In this document: positions 60,796-64,000 of the stretch, piece after piece | Numbering within the stretch: the stretch's first letter is position 1 | Layout of the letters: every line of letters starts with the position of its first letter | From: Armatimonadota bacterium | Lineage (GTDB): Bacteria > Armatimonadota > Hebobacteria > CAIYQO01 | Direction of reading: 5' to 3' | DNA: 64,000 nt | Assembly (NCBI GenBank): GCA_029553475.1 | Contig: JAKPKV010000131.1 | Span: forward strand, 55,224-119,223 | Program-made: the position numbers and the translations under genes | Notes under the pieces: generated by a model | Database searches by the model: none | What the model was told of the DNA's origin: nothing | Seen by the model: the letters and a program-made list of their open reading frames with translations, nothing else

Positions 60796-62046
60796 TTATT
60801 CTCGCACCCGCGCCGCGATGTCCCGCCTGCAGGTCATCCCCTCCCAGGAGATCTCCCCCACGGCGGCATACGCCCGGTCAATGGCCTGGCCAAAAGTGTC
60901 GCCGAGGGCGGTGACGTTGAGCACGCGGCCGCCGTTGGTGAGGATCCGGTCGTCCACCCGCTTCGTGCCGGCGTGGAAGACGGTGACGTCGGGCCGGGCG
61001 CCGGCGGCGTCGAGGCCGCTGATGGGCTGATCTTTCGCATAATCGCCGGGGTAGCCGCCGGAGGCCAGCACCACGGTGACGGCTTTGCGCGGCGACCAGC
61101 GCGCGTCCACCGCGCCCAGCCGCCGGTCCACCGCCGCCTCCAGCAGGTCGAGCAGGTCGGTCTCCAGCCGCGGCAGCACCACCTGCGTCTCCGGGTCGCC
61201 GAAGCGCACGTTGAACTCCAGCACGCTGGGGCCGTCGGGGGTGATCATCAGCCCGCTGTACAGCACGCCGGTGAAGTCCACCGCGCGCAGCATCGGCTTG
61301 ATGACTTGCTCCTCGGCGAAGGCGATGAGTTCGCGCGGGAAGGTCGGGATGGGCGAGTAGGCGCCCATGCCGCCGGTGTTCGGGCCGGTATCGCCCTCGC
61401 CGATGCGCTTGTAATCCTGCGCGGGGGCCAGCGTCACGAACTCCCGCCCGGCGCAGATGGCCAGCAGCGAGACCTCGTAGCCGCGCAGGCGTTCCTCGAT
61501 GACGATGCGGTCGCCGGCGCTGCCGAATTCGCGCGCCACCATCGTCCGGCGCACCGCCGCTTCCGCCTCCGCGCGGGTGTCGCAGATGAGCACGCCCTTG
61601 CCGGCGGCCAGCCCATCGGCCTTCACCACCCAGGGGTGGTCGGCGGGCCGCTCGCGCAGCCAGGCCAGCGCGGCGTCGGCGCTCTCGAAGACGGCGTAGT
61701 CGGCGGTGGGCACGCCGGCGGCGGACATCGTCTCCTTGGCGAAGATCTTGCTGCCTTCCAGCCGCGCGGCGGCTTTGTTCGGGCCGAAGACGCGCAAGCC
61801 CGCTGCGCCGAAGATATCCACGATGCCGTCCACCAGCGGCGCTTCCGGCCCCACCACCGTCAGGCCGATGCCCTCGCGCAGGGCGAAGTCGCGCAGCGCG
61901 GGGATGTCCGCCGCCGGGATCGGCACGTTCCCCGCCGTCCCGCCGTTGCCCGGCGCGCAATATACCGCCTCCACCCGCGGGCTGTGCGCCAGCTTCCACG
62001 CCAGCGCATGCTCGCGCCCGCCGCTGCCGATGACCAGGATTTTCAT
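60796..62046 (-). CDS. purD: Phosphoribosylamine-glycine ligase (GAR synthetase)
   Basis: 416 aa from the ATG at 62046. Second step of purine biosynthesis. ATP-grasp fold: MKILVIGSGGREHALAWKLA, LTVVGPEAPLVDGIVDIFGA, GPNKAAARLEGSKIFAKETM, WVVKADGLAAGKGVLICDTR, GPNTGGMGAYSPIPTFPREL and EFNVRFGDPETQVVLPRLET. A longer frame reaches 62103 but lacks a better ribosome site. It precedes tyrA by 1 bp; dapL lies upstream on the same strand across a repeat-rich 310-bp spacer. Confidence 0.95.
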   Translation of the reverse strand: MKILVIGSGGREHALAWKLAHSPRVEAVYCAPGNGGTAGNVPIPAADIPALRDFALREGIGLTVVGPEAPLVDGIVDIFGAAGLRVFGPNKAAARLEGSKIFAKETMSAAGVPTADYAVFESADAALAWLRERPADHPWVVKADGLAAGKGVLICDTRAEAEAAVRRTMVAREFGSAGDRIVIEERLRGYEVSLLAICAGREFVTLAPAQDYKRIGEGDTGPNTGGMGAYSPIPTFPRELIAFAEEQVIKPMLRAVDFTGVLYSGLMITPDGPSVLEFNVRFGDPETQVVLPRLETDLLDLLEAAVDRRLGAVDARWSPRKAVTVVLASGGYPGDYAKDQPISGLDAAGARPDVTVFHAGTKRVDDRILTNGGRVLNVTALGDTFGQAIDRAYAAVGEISWEGMTCRRDIAARVRE

Positions 62047-62356
62047 ATTACCGTCCTCACTCGAGAGCGTTCGTCGTGCGGCACGCAGCGGAGCGGAGTG
62101 CAAAGGGGACTGTCCCCCTGAACGCCGTCACCCGTTGATCCACAGGGGCTTCACCGGGACTGTCCCCATGGTGCGTGTCTGCACCCGTCAGCACCTCCGA
62201 ACGCCACTCCGCTCCGCCGCGTGCCTGACGAACGAACGAGCGCTATGAGGGGGACAGTCCCGGTGATGCCCCTGAAGGTTATCGAATCACGACGTTCAGG
62301 GGAACAGTCCCCGTTTACGGCGCTCCGCTCCGCGTGCCGCACGACGAACGCTCTCG
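62047..62356. repeat. Repeat family C cluster between dapL and purD
   Basis: The ends carry inverted CGAGAGCGTTCGTCGTGCGG/ACGACGAACGCTCTCG blocks (about 62061-62080 and 62340-62356). Inside are GGGGACTGTCCCC, GGGGGACAGTCCC and GGGGAACAGTCCCC units and CACTCCGCTCCGCCGCGTGC. Similar blocks occur at 54221-54605. No gene is visible. Confidence 0.6.
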
Positions 62357-63535
62357 TCAGAAAGTCGCCTGAATTCGCGCGGCCGCTTCCGCGATCCGCG
62401 CCTCCACGTCCGTCGCCGGCAGGGTGAGGGCGAAGCGGACGAAGCCCTCGCCGTGCGCGCCGTAGGCGCTGCCCGGCGTGGCGAGGATGCCGCAGTCTTG
62501 CAGCAGCTTCATCGCGCAGTCGGCGGCGCTCATGCCATTCGGCGTCGGCGCCCAGACGTAGAAGGCGCCCTTCGGCTTTTCCACCTGCCAGCCGGCGGCG
62601 TTGAGGCCGTCCACCAGCAGGTCGCGGCGGCGGCGGTACCTCGCGCGCAGGTCGCGGAAGTAGGCGGTGGTGTCGGTGGTCAGCGCCACCGTCGCCGCTT
62701 CCTGAATCGCCAGGAAGGCGCCGGAGTCCAGGTTGCTCTTCAGCTTGTTCAGCGCCGCCAGCGCGTCGGGGTTGCCGCACGCCCAGCCGATGCGCCAGCC
62801 GGTCATGTTAAACGGCTTGCTGAAGGAGTGGAACTCGATGCAGACCTCCTTCGCGCCGGGCACCTGCAGCATGCTGGGCGGCACGCAGTCGTCCTCGTAG
62901 TAAATCTCCGAGTAGGCGAGGTCCATGCCGATGAGGATGTCGTGCTTTTGGGCGAACGCCACCGCCTCCGCCAGGAAGTCGAGGTCCACCGTGGCGCCCG
63001 TCGGGTTGTTCGGATAGCACAGCCACATCAGCTTCGCGCGGTCGGCCACGTCGCTCGGGATCGCGGCGAGGTCGGGAACAAAGCCGCGCGCGGGCCGCAG
63101 CGGCATGGCGTAACTCTCCGCGTCGGCGAAGAGGGTGCTCACCTTGTAGACCGGGTAGCCCGGATCGGGCACCAGCACCAGGTCGCCGGGGTTCAGCACC
63201 GCCCAGGCGAGGTGCGCGATGCCTTCCTTTGAGCCGATGAGGCGCAGGATCTCCGTCTTCGGGTCCAGCGGGACGCCAAAACGCTTCGCGTACCAGGCGG
63301 CGATGGCCTCCAGCATCATCGGCAGGCCGATGTCCGTCTCGTCATACTGGTGGTAGGCGGGGTTCTCCACCGCCCGCTGCATCGCCTGCACCACGAAGTC
63401 GGGCGTCGGCGTGTCCGGATCGCCGATGCCGAAATTGATCAGGTCCACCCCGTTGGCAATCGCTTCGCGCTTCAACCGCGCGAGCTCGGCGAAGGGGTAC
63501 GGCGGCGTCTTCAGCAGGCGATCGGCCATCTGCAT
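62357..63535 (-). CDS. dapL: LL-diaminopimelate aminotransferase (class I/II PLP enzyme)
   Basis: 392 aa, AGGAG before the ATG. PLP-dependent aminotransferase that makes LL-diaminopimelate directly from tetrahydrodipicolinate. Signatures: DLINFGIGDPDTPTPDFVVQ, YHQYDETDIGLPMMLEAIAA, GSKEGIAHLAWAVLNPGDLV, LVPDPGYPVYKVSTLFADAE, WLCYPNNPTGATVDLDFLAE, and the PLP Lys in FHSFSKPFNMTGWRIGWACG. This pattern is the DapL branch rather than aspartate aminotransferase, and DapB at 25192 fits the pathway. A related specificity cannot be excluded. Confidence 0.85.
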   Translation of the reverse strand: MQMADRLLKTPPYPFAELARLKREAIANGVDLINFGIGDPDTPTPDFVVQAMQRAVENPAYHQYDETDIGLPMMLEAIAAWYAKRFGVPLDPKTEILRLIGSKEGIAHLAWAVLNPGDLVLVPDPGYPVYKVSTLFADAESYAMPLRPARGFVPDLAAIPSDVADRAKLMWLCYPNNPTGATVDLDFLAEAVAFAQKHDILIGMDLAYSEIYYEDDCVPPSMLQVPGAKEVCIEFHSFSKPFNMTGWRIGWACGNPDALAALNKLKSNLDSGAFLAIQEAATVALTTDTTAYFRDLRARYRRRRDLLVDGLNAAGWQVEKPKGAFYVWAPTPNGMSAADCAMKLLQDCGILATPGSAYGAHGEGFVRFALTLPATDVEARIAEAAARIQATF

Positions 63536-63752
63536 GGGAATGCTCCTCGGAAAGAAAATCGCCGGGCTTGCCCGGCACGGAGATAATTATACGGAGGGGG
63601 GAGGGGGGATGTCAAAGCGAGGGGTGAGGGGTAGCAGGCCGTCACGTTGCGCCTCGCTTCGCCATCTTGACCAGGGGCGCCCCATGGGAATCGGCCGGCG
63701 CCGACGCGGGCGACGCGCCAGCGGACCCCGCGGACAGCGCCCGGTCGCCCCA
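63536..63752. other. Spacer upstream of dapL
   Basis: No gene. A family D-like GTAGCAGGCCGTCACG occurs at about 63632-63647. The remainder is GC-rich text leading into the family A element. A dapL promoter is not obvious; the A/T-richer stretch at 63570-63600 (AATTATACGG) is the best candidate. Confidence 0.35.
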
Positions 63753-64000
63753 TGTCCCGCAGGGACCGAAGCCGTTAGCCACGGGTGGAGCGATAGCGGA
63801 ACCCGTGGGACCCGGCCCCGCAAAACATCCACAGCCCCGCAGGGGCGACAGCGTCCCGTCCCATCGCTACCGCGGAGCATCCGGAATCCTCTGCTCGCGC
63901 TACCGCTTCACCGCGTCCCATCCGCTCACGCTGCTCGAGGAGGCGCGGGGCCATCTCCGGTCGGGGCGGCGAATGAATCGGCCAGGATCTCCTCCTGCTG
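63753..64000 (+). mobile_element. Fold-back element, repeat family A copy 2 (cut by window end)
   Basis: 63753-63851 matches the 98-bp arm of the element at 9165-9540 (GAAGCCGTTAGCCACGGGTG, GAGCGATAGCGGAACCCGTG, CAGCCCCGCAGGGGCGACAG). 63852-64000 matches that element's centre on the opposite strand, with a 37-bp net deletion and small changes. The other arm lies beyond the window. Confidence 0.65.

Noticed and set aside
1..64000. tRNA, rRNA, phage or plasmid-origin features
   Set aside because: I looked for conserved cores, integrases and origin-like iterons by eye and saw none; a dedicated search would be needed to exclude a tRNA.

Overview
The window is 64 kb of GC-rich bacterial DNA, dense with genes on both strands and with no rRNA, tRNA, CRISPR or phage module that I could see. 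The gene mix suggests a heterotrophic, free-living bacterium of the Armatimonadota type. It includes several uroporphyrinogen-decarboxylase-fold (URO-D-like) proteins, H-X9-DG-type pseudopilins, a GspE/PilB ATPase, S-layer-homology motifs, a PDZ/radical-SAM DUF512 protein, a DUF2993 lipoprotein and LL-diaminopimelate aminotransferase. Planctomycetota, Lentisphaerota, Hydrogenedentota and Chloroflexota are alternatives. The taxonomic call is inference; nothing in the window is diagnostic.

Layout. 0-9 kb: a beta-mannosidase-like GH2, a decayed GH95-like gene, a URO-D-like protein, a secreted sialidase-fold protein, a GlcD-type FAD oxidase, an IS4-type transposase stump and a second URO-D-like protein. 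9-20 kb: a long fold-back repeat, a DUF2993 lipoprotein, a YwbE-like protein, a CelD/FemAB-like acyltransferase, citrate synthase, a beta-propeller protein, a VapBC-like pair, a membrane-tethered glucuronyl C5-epimerase-domain protein, a zinc-ribbon membrane protein and ribokinase. 20-28 kb: an SGNH hydrolase, a zinc-ribbon ankyrin protein, a third URO-D-like protein, a short DprA-like protein, DapB and a nitronate monooxygenase/FabK-like enzyme. 28-34 kb: a minus-strand glycan cluster (aldo/keto reductase, CBM9 plus GH20-like hydrolase, GH94 cellobiose phosphorylase) ending in a DUF3800 gene. 34-45 kb: a secreted copper-amine-oxidase-N/ankyrin protein, an SGNH hydrolase, a NodB deacetylase, a Gfo/Idh/MocA dehydrogenase, an IS481-type insertion, an AT-rich foreign-looking gene inside a broken host gene, and the DUF512 protein. 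44-54 kb: two pseudopilin-like proteins (one apparently carrying a thioredoxin-like domain), a zinc-ribbon/TPR protein with a GspE ATPase, two lipoproteins and a membrane protein. 54-64 kb: a fourth URO-D-like protein, LarC, a sulfatase, an SLH protein, TyrA, PurD and DapL.

How the genes work together. Carbohydrate and sulfated-glycan degradation (GH2, GH94, GH20-like, sulfatase, sialidase-like, aldo/keto reductase, Gfo/Idh, NodB, C5-epimerase domain) is scattered among housekeeping genes for lysine/diaminopimelate (dapB, dapL), purine (purD), tyrosine (tyrA) and the citric acid cycle. The intergenic spaces are unusually rich in dispersed repeats. At least four families recur (called A-D in the entries), some forming long fold-back structures.

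The best candidates for something little described are the pseudopilin/thioredoxin-like fusion, the three unrelated proteins that share an N-terminal C-x2-C zinc ribbon, the secreted copper-amine-oxidase-N/ankyrin protein, the AT-rich gene inserted into a split host gene, and the paired palindromes flanking a consensus promoter at 52.1-52.35 kb. I found no clear new multi-gene defence or biosynthetic system.
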